A DNA stretch of 47,310 nt. It comes from an uncultured Oscillospiraceae bacterium. Lineage in GTDB: Bacteria; Bacillota; Clostridia; Oscillospirales; Oscillospiraceae. This document shows, in pieces, positions 15,563 through 25,333 of the stretch (its first letter is position 1; every line of letters starts with the position of its first letter). The DNA lies in assembly GCA_944385535.1 (NCBI GenBank), contig CALWXR010000016.1, positions 1 to 47,310 of the forward strand, given 5' to 3'. The notes below the pieces were generated by a model that had not been told where the DNA came from, ran no database searches, and saw only the letters and a program-made list of their open reading frames with translations. Made by a program: the position numbers and the translations under genes.

Positions 15563-16231
15563 TTACTTCCCCTCAGGGCGCTCCATAGCCTTGGCAAGCT
15601 TGACGATCCGGGAGGTGCCCAAGCGGCTGGCCCCCAGACGGAGGAAGGTTTCCCCATCCTCCAGGGAGGAAATGCCCCCCGCCGCCTTGATCTTTACATG
15701 GGGGGCCACGTGCTTGGCAAACAGTTCCACGTCATGGAAGGTGGCCCCGGCGGTGGAGAAGCCGGTGGAGGTCTTGATATAGTCTGCCCCGGAGTCGCTG
15801 ACGCATTTGCACAGATGGATCTTTTCCTCGTCGGTGAGCAGGCAGGTCTCGATGATAACCTTTAAGAGCTTTCCCTTACAGGCGGCCTTCACGGCGGCGA
15901 TCTCCCCGGTGATGTCTTCCCATTTCCCTTCCTTGGCCCAGCCGATGTTGATGACCATGTCGATCTCGTCGGCCCCGTTTTCCACCGCATCGGAGGCCAT
16001 GAAGCACTTGGCGGCAGTGGTATCGTAGCCGTTGGGGAAGCCGATGACCGTGCAGATGGGAAGCTTGTCCCCCACATAAGCCTTGGCCTGCTTTACAAAG
16101 GAGGCGGGAATGCACACGGAAGCGGTGCGGTACTTCATCCCGTCGTCACAGAGGGCTTGGATGTCCCGCCAGGTGGCGGTCTGGGTTAACAGAGTGTGGT
16201 CGCACTTGGCGAGAATTTCCTGGATGTCCAT
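15563..16231 (-). CDS. deoC: Deoxyribose-phosphate aldolase
   Basis: Cleaves 2-deoxyribose 5-phosphate to glyceraldehyde 3-phosphate and acetaldehyde, the last step of deoxynucleoside breakdown. A TIM barrel of 222 residues with [42 protein letters not shown] and the Schiff-base lysine in VKIKAAGGI. The start is the ATG at 16231 after AGGAG; a longer frame to 16327 runs into tdk and is rejected. It lies 29 bp after tdk, so tdk-deoC form one unit from the tdk promoter. A repeat-filled gap separates it from deoD. Confidence 0.96.
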   Translation of the reverse strand: MDIQEILAKCDHTLLTQTATWRDIQALCDDGMKYRTASVCIPASFVKQAKAYVGDKLPICTVIGFPNGYDTTAAKCFMASDAVENGADEIDMVINIGWAKEGKWEDITGEIAAVKAACKGKLLKVIIETCLLTDEEKIHLCKCVSDSGADYIKTSTGFSTAGATFHDVELFAKHVAPHVKIKAAGGISSLEDGETFLRLGASRLGTSRIVKLAKAMERPEGK

Positions 16232-16260
16232 AGCGTTTCTCCTAATCAAAAGTGTGGCGG

Positions 16261-16866
16261 TCACCGCTGGCCGTGCAGGCGGATGACCTTGTGTTCCCGG
16301 ATGCCCCGGACATAGCACTTGTGGCACATGGCGATATAGCTGTCATTGCCCCCCAGCACCACCTGGGCCCCTTCGGTGATGATATGGCCGTCCCCGTCGA
16401 TCCGGGCGTTCACCGTGGCCTTGGCCCCGCAGTCGCAGATGGTTTTGATCTCCTGGATGGTGTCCGCCACCTCCATGAGCCGGCGGCTGCCGGGGAAGAG
16501 CCGGGTCTGAAAGTCCGTGCGCAGGCCGAAGCACATCACCGGAACGTTGTAATCGTTGACGATGGCCCGCAGCTGGTCGATCTGATCTTCCGTCAGGAAC
16601 TGGCACTCGTCCACGATAATCACATCGCAGCGGCCCTCCTGGGTGTCCTGAAACAGCCGGTACATATCCACATCCGGAGCGATCACCTCCACTGGAGACT
16701 CCAGCCCGATCCGGCTGCGCAGGATTTTCTCCCCGTCCCGGGCGTCGGCGCTGGGCTTGAGGATCCAGACCCGCAGGTCGTTTTCTTCATAGTTGTACTT
16801 GGCAATCAGAGCCTGGGCGGTTTTGCTGGAGCCCATAGCGCCGTACTTAAAGTAGAGCTTGGCCAT
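16261..16866 (-). CDS. tdk: Thymidine kinase
   Basis: Phosphorylates thymidine (and deoxyuridine) with ATP. A type II enzyme of 201 residues: P-loop GAMGSSKT (9-16), Walker-B-like IIVDECQFL, the flexible lasso region, and a zinc site built from CDCGAK and CHKCY. Family length about 190-200. First gene of tdk-deoC, with a very good promoter 29 bp upstream. The neighbourhood (importer, cdd, deoBCD) makes salvage of imported deoxynucleosides its clear role. Confidence 0.95.
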   Translation of the reverse strand: MAKLYFKYGAMGSSKTAQALIAKYNYEENDLRVWILKPSADARDGEKILRSRIGLESPVEVIAPDVDMYRLFQDTQEGRCDVIIVDECQFLTEDQIDQLRAIVNDYNVPVMCFGLRTDFQTRLFPGSRRLMEVADTIQEIKTICDCGAKATVNARIDGDGHIITEGAQVVLGGNDSYIAMCHKCYVRGIREHKVIRLHGQR

Positions 16867-16894
16867 TTATTTTCTACCTCCGTTCGTATTTATC

Positions 16895-16923
16895 ATTATA
16901 CCGAAAAAGAAGCGTTCATGCAA
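16895..16923 (-). promoter_or_regulatory. Promoter of tdk-deoC
   Basis: Minus strand: -35 TTGCAT (16918-16923), 17-bp spacer, perfect -10 TATAAT (16895-16900). Divergent from the promoter at 16954-16982. Confidence 0.85.
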
Positions 16924-16953
16924 CCCTTTTTCCCGGTGGGAAGAAAGAGGGCC

Positions 16954-16982
16954 TTGCCTGTGGGGAAAAACCATGGTATAGT
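16954..16982 (+). promoter_or_regulatory. Promoter of the DUF4349 lipoprotein gene
   Basis: -35 TTGCCT (16954-16959), 17-bp spacer, -10 TATAGT (16977-16982), leaving a leader of about 75 bases before the ATG at 17064. Confidence 0.7.
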
Positions 16983-17063
16983 AAATTTGAAACAAATATT
17001 TTCCTGTTTTCTGCAACCAGCCTGAAAAAATGGCGAGTATGATAGATGAAGGAGGGATACCCT

Positions 17064-17984
17064 ATGAAAAAGAAACCTTTGATAAGCTTGCTTCTCACCC
17101 TGTGCCTGACGCTGGGCCTGCTCACCGGCTGCGGCGCGGACAGCGGCGTCACCAAGGACATGGTGGCCGCCGCTCCGGAAGAAATGGCCGTAGCCCAGGA
17201 CTCCCTGGCTGAAAACAGCCTGACCGAAAGCGGCGCGGGCTCCGGCTCCACCGCCCTTCCGGAAAACCGGAAGTGGATCGTCACCGTGAACATGAGCGCG
17301 GAGACCGAGGATCTGGATGCCCTGCTGGCCTCCCTGGACGAGCAGATCGCCGCCTTAAACGGCTATGTGGAGGATCAGAGCATCCATAACGGCAGCGCCT
17401 ACGCCTCCCGCCGCTACCGCAGCGCCAGCCTGACTGTGCGGATCCCGGCGGAGGACGTGGATTCCTTCACCCAGGAGGTGGAGGGCCTGGCCAACGTGGT
17501 CTCCCACAACAAGTCACTGGAGGACGTGACCCTGAACTACACCTCCACCGAGACCCGGGTGGAAGCCCTGGAAACCGAGGAACAGCGGCTGCTGGAGCTG
17601 ATGGAGCAGGCGGAGACCATGGCGGATCTGCTGGAGATCGAAGCCCGGCTGACAGAGGTTCGCTACGAGCTGGAAAACTACGGCTCCCAGCTGAAGCTCT
17701 ACGACAACCAGATCGACTACGCCACCATCTACCTGGATATTGAAGAGGTCCAGGAGTACACCCCGGTGGAAGAGCCCACCTTGTGGGAGCGGATCAGCGG
17801 GGGCTTTGTGGACAGCGTCAAGGGCCTGGGCGAAAGCCTGCTGGACATTGTGGTGTGGATCATCGTGGCGTCCCCCTACATCCTGGTCTACGGGGGCATC
17901 CTGACCGTGATCGTCGTGCTGCTCAGAAAGTGGCGGAAGGCCAGAAAAGCCAAAAAGGCCGCCCCGCCGGAAAACAAAGAATAA
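17064..17984 (+). CDS. DUF4349 domain lipoprotein
   Basis: 306 residues. The lipoprotein signal has lipobox LTGC (Cys23) followed by a Ser/Gly/Ala-rich linker. The DUF4349 domain (about 70-235) includes a long charged coiled coil around TRVEALETEEQRLLELMEQ. One C-terminal membrane helix (about 255-285) is followed by a basic tail (RKWRKARKAKK). The protein would thus be tethered at both ends on the outer face of the membrane. DUF4349 function is unknown. The start is the ATG at 17064, eight bases after AAGGAGG; an upstream ATG at 17046 overlaps that site. A single-gene unit with its own promoter and an 18-bp terminator stem. Confidence 0.85.
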   Translation: MKKKPLISLLLTLCLTLGLLTGCGADSGVTKDMVAAAPEEMAVAQDSLAENSLTESGAGSGSTALPENRKWIVTVNMSAETEDLDALLASLDEQIAALNGYVEDQSIHNGSAYASRRYRSASLTVRIPAEDVDSFTQEVEGLANVVSHNKSLEDVTLNYTSTETRVEALETEEQRLLELMEQAETMADLLEIEARLTEVRYELENYGSQLKLYDNQIDYATIYLDIEEVQEYTPVEEPTLWERISGGFVDSVKGLGESLLDIVVWIIVASPYILVYGGILTVIVVLLRKWRKARKAKKAAPPENKE

Positions 17985-17992
17985 CCCCCAAA

Positions 17993-18041
17993 AAACGGCG
18001 TTGTCTCAAAGCTTCCTTTTGAGACAACGCCGTTTCTTTTT
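17993..18041. terminator. Bidirectional terminator between DUF4349 gene and M14 peptidase
   Basis: A perfect 18-bp stem (17993-18010 with 18018-18035), T-rich on the + side (TTTCTTTTTT) and preceded by A-rich sequence that serves the minus strand. It sits between two converging genes. Confidence 0.9.
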
Positions 18042-18061
18042 TCCGGAAGAAAAGGCGGCCC

Positions 18062-18988
18062 TTACTCCGGCAGTCCCAGGGCGGCTGTGACCAGGATCCC
18101 CAGATTGTCCCGGTAGATCTCGTCAAACTGATCGATGGGCAGCGGGTTCTCCCCGGCGCCCGCCTCGATGGTGTACCCCGGCCGTCGGAAGGTCTGGATG
18201 AACCAGTCCTTGTACCCAGCGAAGCTGGATTCATACGGGGTGTCCGCCAGGGTGTAGCCGCTGGCCCGGGCGAATTCCTCTCCCAGCGCCCGGGCCCCCG
18301 GTACTTGGTAGTCCTGAAACTGCCAGTAGATTACCTCCCCCTGGGTGTGGTAGGCCAGCATCAGGGCCGGATCCAGTTCCTCCGTATAGGCCGCCAGGGC
18401 GATGGACTCCCGCTGATTCAAGGGGGCCCTGCCCACATAGTCCCGAGGCCCCGGCTTGGTAAAGCCCTGGGCGAACTTGATCTCCCGGGCCTGAAGCCAT
18501 CCGGCGGGGTACTGCAAATTCAGATCCACCCCCAGCAGATTGGCCTTCCATCCATCGGGAAAGGGGATCTGGGGATAATTGGCGGCCAGGGTCTGGGCGG
18601 TGACATAGGCCAACGATCCGGGCTGGATGCCTCCCGTCACCAGATCCACCCCGTCCGGGTTCACCATGGGCACGGTGTAAATGGAGGCGGCCCGGAGAAT
18701 GGTTCGGGCCGATACCCCGTAGAGCCTGCCGTCGTCCTCCGCCGCCTGGGCCAGTTCCTCCATGAATTTCAGAATCACCGGGGTGGTGATCCACTCATTG
18801 GCGTGGTGGGCGGCGGTAAACAGCACCTTCCGCTCCCCCTCCCCCATGGACAAGGCCTCCACCGGCTGTCCAAAAGCGGAGGTGGTCAGTTCCCGGACGG
18901 ACATAGCCGGGTAGCGCTGGGCCAGAGCCAGAATGGTATCATGGCAAAGCCCGGCGGTCATGGGCACGTTGGTTTTCACAATAGGCAA
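18062..18988 (-). CDS. M14-family zinc carboxypeptidase
   Basis: 308 residues with the M14 fold and zinc site: HHANEW (His and Glu ligands), NPDGVDL, GVDLNLQYP, the later His in AYHTQG, and the catalytic Glu probably in TIEAGAGENPLP. Clostridial relatives are gamma-D-glutamyl-diaminopimelate peptidases that trim cell-wall peptides. No signal peptide is seen, so it is probably cytoplasmic and acts in murein recycling; that is inference. The start is set at a TTG (18988), eight bases after a GGAGGTGAT that matches the 16S tail almost completely. A longer frame to 19117 has no ribosome site. Confidence 0.85.
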   Translation of the reverse strand: MPIVKTNVPMTAGLCHDTILALAQRYPAMSVRELTTSAFGQPVEALSMGEGERKVLFTAAHHANEWITTPVILKFMEELAQAAEDDGRLYGVSARTILRAASIYTVPMVNPDGVDLVTGGIQPGSLAYVTAQTLAANYPQIPFPDGWKANLLGVDLNLQYPAGWLQAREIKFAQGFTKPGPRDYVGRAPLNQRESIALAAYTEELDPALMLAYHTQGEVIYWQFQDYQVPGARALGEEFARASGYTLADTPYESSFAGYKDWFIQTFRRPGYTIEAGAGENPLPIDQFDEIYRDNLGILVTAALGLPE

Positions 18989-19087
18989 AACAATCACCTC
19001 CCGGAAGTATATGCCGGGAGGCGGCGTTTTATGACCGGACAGGCATCCCCCAATCGGCCGGTTGCCCCGCCCCACTTTGCCCTTGTC

Positions 19088-19650
19088 CTCTCCGGCCCAG
19101 TGGAGAGATGTTGGCACTTACGGTTGGAGAAGGGGCCGTTGAATGGCATGCAGTAAAAATCTTGTCATCTCGAGCGCAGTCGAGAGATCCTGGCACTTTC
19201 GGGCGCTAAAATGTCCGTTGGTTCCGCCGGTGGAACCATTTGGGTGCCTACAGCGGTTAAGTGCGTGGATCCTTCGACTTCGCTCGGGATGACAGGTCTT
19301 TTCTGCGGGGGAACTGCCCTACTCCGTTGGTTCCGCCACACTTTCCATCCGAGTCATCTCCAGCACAATGGAGAGATCCCGGCACTCCCGGACGGAGAAG
19401 TGGCCGTTGAGTGGTACGCAGTAAAAATCTTGTCATCTCGAGCGCAGTCGAGAGATCCTGGCACTTACGGGCGCTGAAATGGCCGTTAGTTCCGCCGGTG
19501 GAACCATTTGGGTGCCTACAGCGGTTAAGTGCGTGGATCCTTCGACTTCGCTCGGGATGACAGGTCTTTTCTGCGGAGAAACCATTTCGGTGCCTGCTTG
19601 CCGTAAGTGCGTAGATCCCTCAACTCCGATGCACTCCGCTCAAGATAGCA
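19088..19650. repeat. Repeat cluster C (7 units, includes a tandem duplication)
   Basis: Units lie at about 19088-19123 (degenerate), 19163-19201, 19261-19294 (inverse), 19351-19390 (degenerate), 19431-19468, 19529-19562 (inverse) and 19607-19650 (inverse, degenerate). The block 19150-19308 recurs at 19418-19576 (offset 268 bp) with only about four differences in 159 bases. No gene seen between the M14 start and the mnmG stop; 18989-19087 has no feature I recognise. Confidence 0.85.
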
Positions 19651-19669
19651 GAGGAGAAGTGTCCGCCGG

Positions 19670-21544
19670 TCAGCGGCCGCCGGTTTGCTCTAAGTAGATC
19701 AGCAGCACGGCGATGTCCGCCGGGCTGACGCCGGAGATTCTTCCCGCCTGACCGACGGATACCGGGCGAATAGCCTGGAGCTTTTCCCTGGCCTCCAGGC
19801 GCAGTCCGGCAATGGCGGCATAGTCCAGATCCCCGGGAATGGCCCGGGACTCCTCCTTTTTGAAGGCCTCCACCTGCTTTTCCTGGCGGCTCAAATAGCC
19901 CGCGTACTTGATCTGGATCTCTACCTCTTCCCTCACCGCCCGGGACAGTTCCGGCCGCCCTTTATCAAAGGGGGCAATGTCCTCATAGCCCACCTGGGGC
20001 CGCCGGATCAGATCCGCCAGCCGGGCGGAAGCCGCCACAGGGGCGGTGCCCTTTTCTTCCAGCATGGCGTTCAGTTCTGCAGAGGCCGGGACGCCGCTGC
20101 TCTCCAACCGGCTTACCTCCCGGCGAACCTGTTCATACTTTTCCTCCACCTGGCGCAGCCGCTCCCGGGACACCAGGCCGATTTCCGCGCCGATGGCGGT
20201 CAGCCGCTGATCCGCGTTGTCCTGCCGGTGGAGCAGCCGGTATTCCGAGCGGCTGGTCATAATCCGGTAGGGCTCTTCCGTTCCCTTGGTCACCAAATCG
20301 TCAATCAGGGTGCCGATGTAGCTGGTGTCCCGGGTGAGAATCAAAGGGGCTTTCCCCCGGATCTTCAGAGCGGCGTTCACCCCCGCCACCAGGCCCTGAA
20401 CGGCGGCCTCCTCATAGCCGGAGGTGCCGTTGAACTGCCCCGCCCCGTACAGGCCGGAAACCTGCTTACATTCCAGGGTGGGCAGCAGCTGGGTGGGGTC
20501 GATGCACTCGTACTCTATGGCGTAGGCCGGGCGCATCATTTCCGCCTGCTCCAGCCCGGGGATGGTTCTGAGCATTTTCAGCTGCACATCCTCCGGCAGG
20601 CTGCTGGAAAAGCCCTGGATGTACATTTCCTCCGTGTCCAGGCCGCAGGGCTCGATGAACAGCTGATGCCTTGGCTTTTCCGCGAAGCGGACGATCTTCG
20701 TCTCGATGCTGGGACAGTACCGGGGGCCTACCCCGGAGATGGTGCCGTCGTACATGGGACTGCGGTGCAGATTCTCCCGGATGATCCGGTGGGTCTGCTC
20801 GTTGGTGTAGGTGAGGTAGCACACGGCGGAGTTGTTCACCTTGTGCTCTGTGCGGAAGGAGAAGGGCTCCGCCTGTTCATCCCCCGGCTGCAACTCCATT
20901 TTGGAAAAGTCAATGGACCGGCGGTTCACCCGGGGGGGCGTTCCGGTCTTAAAACGGCGCAGGGACAGGCCCAGGGAGCGTAAATTGTCCGCCAGGCCAT
21001 GGCTTGGGTGCATGCCATCGGGCCCGGAGGGGATCACCGACTCCCCGGTGATGATGGTGCTGTCCAAATAGGTGCCGGTGGCGATAACCACCGCCTTGGC
21101 GTCGTATACCGCCCCCAGCTGGGTCCGCACCCCGGTGACCGCCCCTTGGGCCATCAGGATCTCCACCACCTGGGCCTGCTTCAGTTCCAGCCCTTCCTGT
21201 AATTCCAGCACGTGCTTCATATACTGCTGGTATTTTCTCCGATCCGCCTGGGCCCGGAGAGAGTGGACGGCGGGGCCTTTGCCCCGGTTCAGCATCCGGT
21301 ACTGGATGCAGCTGTGATCCGCCGCCAGGCCCATCTCCCCGCCCAGGGCGTCCAGCTCCCGGACCAGGTGGCCCTTGCCGGTGCCGCCGATGGCCGGGTT
21401 GCAGGGCATGTTCCCCACCGCGTCTAAGTTGATGGTAAACAAAATGGTATGCAGTCCCATCCGGGCGGCGGCCAGGGCGGCTTCAATCCCCGCGTGGCCC
21501 GCGCCGATTACCGCCACATCACAGCTTCCCGCTTGGTAGGTCAT
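19670..21544 (-). CDS. mnmG: tRNA uridine-5-carboxymethylaminomethyl modification enzyme
   Basis: With MnmE it adds carboxymethylaminomethyl to the wobble uridine of several tRNAs, using FAD. 624 residues, normal. The N-terminal FAD Rossmann motif is [17 protein letters not shown], followed by [20 protein letters not shown], the [17 protein letters not shown] block, LKTGTPPR-like [10 protein letters not shown], and the C-terminal helical domain for MnmE and tRNA. The ATG overlaps the trmB stop (ATGA), which fixes the start at 21544; a longer frame inside trmB is rejected. mnmE, its usual neighbour, is not in the window; pairing with trmB is less common. Confidence 0.96.
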   Translation of the reverse strand: MTYQAGSCDVAVIGAGHAGIEAALAAARMGLHTILFTINLDAVGNMPCNPAIGGTGKGHLVRELDALGGEMGLAADHSCIQYRMLNRGKGPAVHSLRAQADRRKYQQYMKHVLELQEGLELKQAQVVEILMAQGAVTGVRTQLGAVYDAKAVVIATGTYLDSTIITGESVIPSGPDGMHPSHGLADNLRSLGLSLRRFKTGTPPRVNRRSIDFSKMELQPGDEQAEPFSFRTEHKVNNSAVCYLTYTNEQTHRIIRENLHRSPMYDGTISGVGPRYCPSIETKIVRFAEKPRHQLFIEPCGLDTEEMYIQGFSSSLPEDVQLKMLRTIPGLEQAEMMRPAYAIEYECIDPTQLLPTLECKQVSGLYGAGQFNGTSGYEEAAVQGLVAGVNAALKIRGKAPLILTRDTSYIGTLIDDLVTKGTEEPYRIMTSRSEYRLLHRQDNADQRLTAIGAEIGLVSRERLRQVEEKYEQVRREVSRLESSGVPASAELNAMLEEKGTAPVAASARLADLIRRPQVGYEDIAPFDKGRPELSRAVREEVEIQIKYAGYLSRQEKQVEAFKKEESRAIPGDLDYAAIAGLRLEAREKLQAIRPVSVGQAGRISGVSPADIAVLLIYLEQTGGR

Positions 21545-22221
21545 AGGGCGTCCACCTGCTTCTTCTCCTGGGGCGGCAGGATGAAGGGACGGCACACCAC
21601 CTCGCACCGGTGGATGGGGGTGCCCAACTGATAAAACTTCTCTTCATACCCGGTCATAATGCCCACGGGGCCGTTGGCGTGGAGGTCGTCGGTGACGTTT
21701 TTCGCGTTCAGGCCGCAGGCGGCGAACTCCTCCAGGCTATAGACAAACAAGGGGGCGTTGTCGGTCTTGAAATGGATCTCTCCCCCCTGGCGCACCACCC
21801 GGCAGTACTTATCCAGGAAGGCCCGGTGGGTCAGGCGGCGCTTGGCGTTCTTCTTCCGGGGCCAAGGGTCGGGAAAATTGATGAACATCCGGTCGATTTC
21901 CTCTGGGGCGAATACCTCCTCGATCCCGACCGCGTCCATATCGATGAAAAATACATTCCTCAGTTCCATAGACCGGGCCTTTTCCATGGCCACCACCATG
22001 GCCTCCCGGCACCGCTCCACGGCGATCAGCAGCACTTCCGGATTGGCGGCGGCGGTTTCGGCGGTGAACTTGCCTTTGCCGCAGCCCACCTCCAGCCACA
22101 GCGCCTTGCATCCGGGCATTAACTCCCGCCAGGCTCCCTTGTATTTTTCCGGATGTTCGATCCGATAGGCGGCGCATTGCTCCATCCGGGGCTCTAAGTT
22201 GCGCATTCTTCTCATTCTCAT
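21541..22221 (-). CDS. trmB: tRNA (guanine-N7-)-methyltransferase
   Basis: Methylates G46 in the tRNA variable loop with S-adenosylmethionine. 226 residues; SAM-binding [29 protein letters not shown] (family signature) and the C-terminal YEEKFYQLG block. The start is the ATG at 22221, seven bases after GGAGG; the frame stays open further upstream without a ribosome site. Its stop overlaps mnmG, so the two tRNA-modification genes are coupled. The 230-bp region upstream (22222-22452) contains its leader and the uxaC hairpin; no convincing promoter was found. Confidence 0.96.
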   Translation of the reverse strand: MRMRRMRNLEPRMEQCAAYRIEHPEKYKGAWRELMPGCKALWLEVGCGKGKFTAETAAANPEVLLIAVERCREAMVVAMEKARSMELRNVFFIDMDAVGIEEVFAPEEIDRMFINFPDPWPRKKNAKRRLTHRAFLDKYCRVVRQGGEIHFKTDNAPLFVYSLEEFAACGLNAKNVTDDLHANGPVGIMTGYEEKFYQLGTPIHRCEVVCRPFILPPQEKKQVDAL

Positions 22222-22401
22222 ATGATATCCTCCAAACGGCGATGAATCATCGTATAAAATCGCAAATGGGCAAATGCCCAGCCGGAAGTCCCGGCCCAGC
22301 CCCAGAGGGTCGATTCCGCGTTTTCCTATGATTATAGCAGAAAGAACCGCCGCCGTCAAATGCCACAGATTTCCAGGATCCTTTTACTATGGGGAAGGCA
22401 G

Positions 22402-22431
22402 CGCGGGCTTGTCCAAAAGGACAAGCCCGCG
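22402..22431 (-). terminator. Hairpin after uxaC
   Basis: The 13-bp arms CGCGGGCTTGTCC (22402-22414) and GGACAAGCCCGCG (22419-22431) are perfect with an AAAA loop, 22 bp after the uxaC stop. No U-tract on the minus strand, so it may stabilise or only partly end the transcript. Confidence 0.55.
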
Positions 22432-22453
22432 TCTTATCATAGGGATCGTACCG

Positions 22454-23872
22454 TTACTTCAGCAGTTCGTCAAAGCGGAAGTAGTGCAGGGTATTGTAGT
22501 AGCTGATATTCTCCACCATGGCCCCCAGGGTCTGCATGTCCGCGGGGTACTCTCCGTCCTCCACCAGCTGGCCGAACAGGTTGCACAGGATCCGGCGGAA
22601 GTACTCGTGGCGGGTGTAGCTCAGGAAGGAGCGGGAGTCGGTGAGCATGCCGTTGAAGCTGCCCATGGCGCCCAGGCTCATGAGGCTGATCATCTGTTCC
22701 TCCATGCCCGGCTTGTGGTCGTTGAACCACCAGGCGGAGCCCTGCTGAATCTTGCCGGGAATGCCGCTGTCCGTCTGGAAGGCGCCCATAATGGTGCCGA
22801 TGATGCCGTTGTCCGCCGGGTTCAAAGAGTAGAGAATGGTCTTGCCAAGGGCCCCTGCCTCTTCCAGAACACCCAGCAGCTTGGCCAGGCCTACCGCGTT
22901 GGGCTGGTCGTTCATGGAGTCGAAGCCGGTGTCCGGTCCCAACTTGGGGAACATCTTCCGGGAGTTGTTCCGCAGGCAGCCGAAGTGGTACTGGCATACC
23001 CAGTCCCGCTTAAAGTATTCCTTGCCCACGGTGATCAGCAGGTCGGTATGGTAGGCCAGCTGCTCCTCCCAGGTAATGGGCTTGCCGGCCTTGGCCCGGG
23101 CGAAGATATCGTTGAGCTGCTCCTCGGAAGCCTCTACGCAGAAGCAGTAGTCCAGGGCGTGGTCGGATACCCGGCAGCCGTGCTTTTCAAAGTAGTCGAT
23201 CCGATCCAGCAGGGCCTTGCGCATATCGGCAACGGTATCGATGGCGTACCCCACCACGCTTTCCAGCTGGGCCACATAGGCGGGGAAGGTCTCCTTGTCC
23301 GCCCGCATGGCCTTGTCCGGGCGGAAGGCAGGCAGAACCACAGCCGGAGCGGTTTTGTCGGCCGCCAGCAGCTCATGGGCCTTCAGGTCGTCCACCGGGT
23401 CGTCGGTGGTGCAGATCAGCTTCACATTGGACTTGCGGATGATGCCCCGGACAGACATATCCGGCTGACGGAGAATTTCGTTGCACTTTTTGTAGATCTC
23501 CATGGCATTGTCCCCGTTCAGAGGCTCGTCAATGCCGAAGTACCGCTTTAATTCCAGGTGGGTCCAGTGATACAGGGGGTTGCCGATAAGGTTGGGCATG
23601 GTCTCGCCCCACTTCTGGAACTTCTCTTCATCAGAAGCTTCTCCGGTGATGTAGTGTTCCGGCACGCCGCAGGAACGCATGGCACGCCACTTGTAATGGT
23701 CGCCTCCCAGCCACACCTGGGTGATGGAGTCGTAACGCCGGTCCTCATAGATCTCCATGGGATTGATATGGCAGTGGTAGTCAATGATGGGCATTTTTTC
23801 CCCATGATCGTGATACAGCCTTACGGCGGTTTCCGTTTTCAGCAGAAAGTCCTCGTTCATGAACGCCTTCAT
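22454..23872 (-). CDS. uxaC: Glucuronate/galacturonate isomerase
   Basis: Isomerises D-galacturonate to tagaturonate (and glucuronate to fructuronate), the first step of uronate breakdown. An amidohydrolase-fold enzyme of 472 residues; DYHCHINPMEIYED at 31-44 carries the metal-site His pair, and TTDDPVDDL, QYHFGCLRNN and SLGAMGSFNGMLTDSRSF are family blocks. The ATG follows GGAGGAACTGCC. It lies 18 bp after the MATE gene and is the last gene of that unit. The partner steps uxaB and uxaA are 3-6 kb away on the same strand. Confidence 0.96.
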   Translation of the reverse strand: MKAFMNEDFLLKTETAVRLYHDHGEKMPIIDYHCHINPMEIYEDRRYDSITQVWLGGDHYKWRAMRSCGVPEHYITGEASDEEKFQKWGETMPNLIGNPLYHWTHLELKRYFGIDEPLNGDNAMEIYKKCNEILRQPDMSVRGIIRKSNVKLICTTDDPVDDLKAHELLAADKTAPAVVLPAFRPDKAMRADKETFPAYVAQLESVVGYAIDTVADMRKALLDRIDYFEKHGCRVSDHALDYCFCVEASEEQLNDIFARAKAGKPITWEEQLAYHTDLLITVGKEYFKRDWVCQYHFGCLRNNSRKMFPKLGPDTGFDSMNDQPNAVGLAKLLGVLEEAGALGKTILYSLNPADNGIIGTIMGAFQTDSGIPGKIQQGSAWWFNDHKPGMEEQMISLMSLGAMGSFNGMLTDSRSFLSYTRHEYFRRILCNLFGQLVEDGEYPADMQTLGAMVENISYYNTLHYFRFDELLK

Positions 23873-23890
23873 GGCAGTTCCTCCTTCATA

Positions 23891-25312
23891 TTATGGTTTG
23901 GCAGGCTCTGTATCCTGCCCGGTTTCCTCTTCTCGAACCAGGCGGCGGATCTTCGCCACCGTGGGGATGGCAAAGGCAGCGGAGGCCAGGCCGGTAGATA
24001 CGTTGCTTACCATCATGGTCACGCCCACCGCCTCCGGGCCCATATCCGTGAAATTCTGAAGCAGCCACAGCACCGGCACCCGGAACACGAATACCCGGGC
24101 CACATTCAAAATCATCGTGGCCTTGGTCTTGCCGTAGCCCAGGAGCAGGGCCATGGTGGCGGAGTTGATGCCCAGGGTCACATAGCCCAGCATTTCCCAG
24201 CTGTGGATATCCACAATCATCTGCTGGAACGCCGGGTCAAACTGATTTTTCGACTGGGCGAACACCGCCGCCAGCCAGGGCAGGCCCCAGGATACCAGGG
24301 CGATGCCCACCGCGCCGATGATCACATCCAGAATCAGCAGCCAGAAAAACAGCTGCAGCGTCCGCCGGTACTTCCCCGCGCCCCGGTTCTGGCTGATCAG
24401 CGGGGCGGCTCCGTCGGTAAACCCGGCGTGCCAGTTGGTGGTCAGTCCGCCGATGTTGTTGGAGATTCCCAGGGCGCCCACGGTCAGGGCCCCGTACACC
24501 CCGGACATGGCGTTGACCATCACCTTCCCCGCGGCGAACAGGAGCTTTTCCGCGGTCACCGGGTAGGAAAGGTTGGAAATGGGGCCCAGGGTCTGCCTGT
24601 CCATGCGGACATTTCTGGGGGAGAACCGGAAGCACCCCTGATCCCGGGCCATGGATACCAGGATGAACAGCAGCATTAAGCCCTGGCTGATGAGGGTAGC
24701 CACCGCGATCATCACCACGCCCCCCTGGAAGCCGTAGACGAACAGGGCGGAAAACAGCAGCTTCACCAGGATCACCGCCAGATTCAGAAGCAAAATCTTC
24801 TTGGCCTGTCCCCGGCACCGGGCGATGGCAATGTACACCGTGTTAAAAAACTGGATCACCAGCGTGAGGATCTCCACCCGGAAATAGCCCGCGCCCTCCC
24901 GGATCAGATCCTCCGGGGTTTGGAGCAGCCGCAAAAAAGGCTCCGCCAGGGGAATGAGCACCGCCGCCACCACCAGGCTCACCAGAATCGCCAGGGCGTA
25001 GACCGTGGACACCCGCTTCTCCACCGCGTCATAGTCCCTGCGGCCGTAGGCCTCGGAGATCTTGATGCTGCCGCCCACCGCCAGGCCGGAACCGATGGCC
25101 GTGACCATCAGGGTCACCTGGCTGATGGCGGACACGGCGGACACCGCCTCCGAACCGATGTAGGAGGCCATCAAAGCGTCAAAGATCTTAAAGATCCCCT
25201 GCAAGGACTGGTACAGAGCCAGCGGCGCGCAGGTGGTAAAGATCACCCGCAAAGGCGACGCGGTGAGCGCATATTCCCGAAATTGTTCATCCTGTTTGGC
25301 AATCAAAGCCAT
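23891..25312 (-). CDS. MATE-family transporter
   Basis: 473 residues, about 12 membrane helices in two similar bundles. GSEAVSAVSAISQVTLMVTAIGSGLAVGGSIKISEAYGRRD in the N half and the matching ALTVGALGISNNIGG and FTDGAAPLISQNRGAGKYRRT in the C half are typical. It would be a Na+- or H+-coupled exporter; the substrate is unknown. It is complete, unlike the fragment at 575-1099. Co-transcription with uxaC (18-bp gap) may mean it exports something toxic linked to uronate growth, but chance adjacency is possible. Just upstream lies a 254-bp hairpin-rich element that may have replaced or altered its promoter. Confidence 0.9.
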   Translation of the reverse strand: MALIAKQDEQFREYALTASPLRVIFTTCAPLALYQSLQGIFKIFDALMASYIGSEAVSAVSAISQVTLMVTAIGSGLAVGGSIKISEAYGRRDYDAVEKRVSTVYALAILVSLVVAAVLIPLAEPFLRLLQTPEDLIREGAGYFRVEILTLVIQFFNTVYIAIARCRGQAKKILLLNLAVILVKLLFSALFVYGFQGGVVMIAVATLISQGLMLLFILVSMARDQGCFRFSPRNVRMDRQTLGPISNLSYPVTAEKLLFAAGKVMVNAMSGVYGALTVGALGISNNIGGLTTNWHAGFTDGAAPLISQNRGAGKYRRTLQLFFWLLILDVIIGAVGIALVSWGLPWLAAVFAQSKNQFDPAFQQMIVDIHSWEMLGYVTLGINSATMALLLGYGKTKATMILNVARVFVFRVPVLWLLQNFTDMGPEAVGVTMMVSNVSTGLASAAFAIPTVAKIRRLVREEETGQDTEPAKP

Positions 25313-25333
25313 AGTGTTTCGCTGCCTTTCTTC

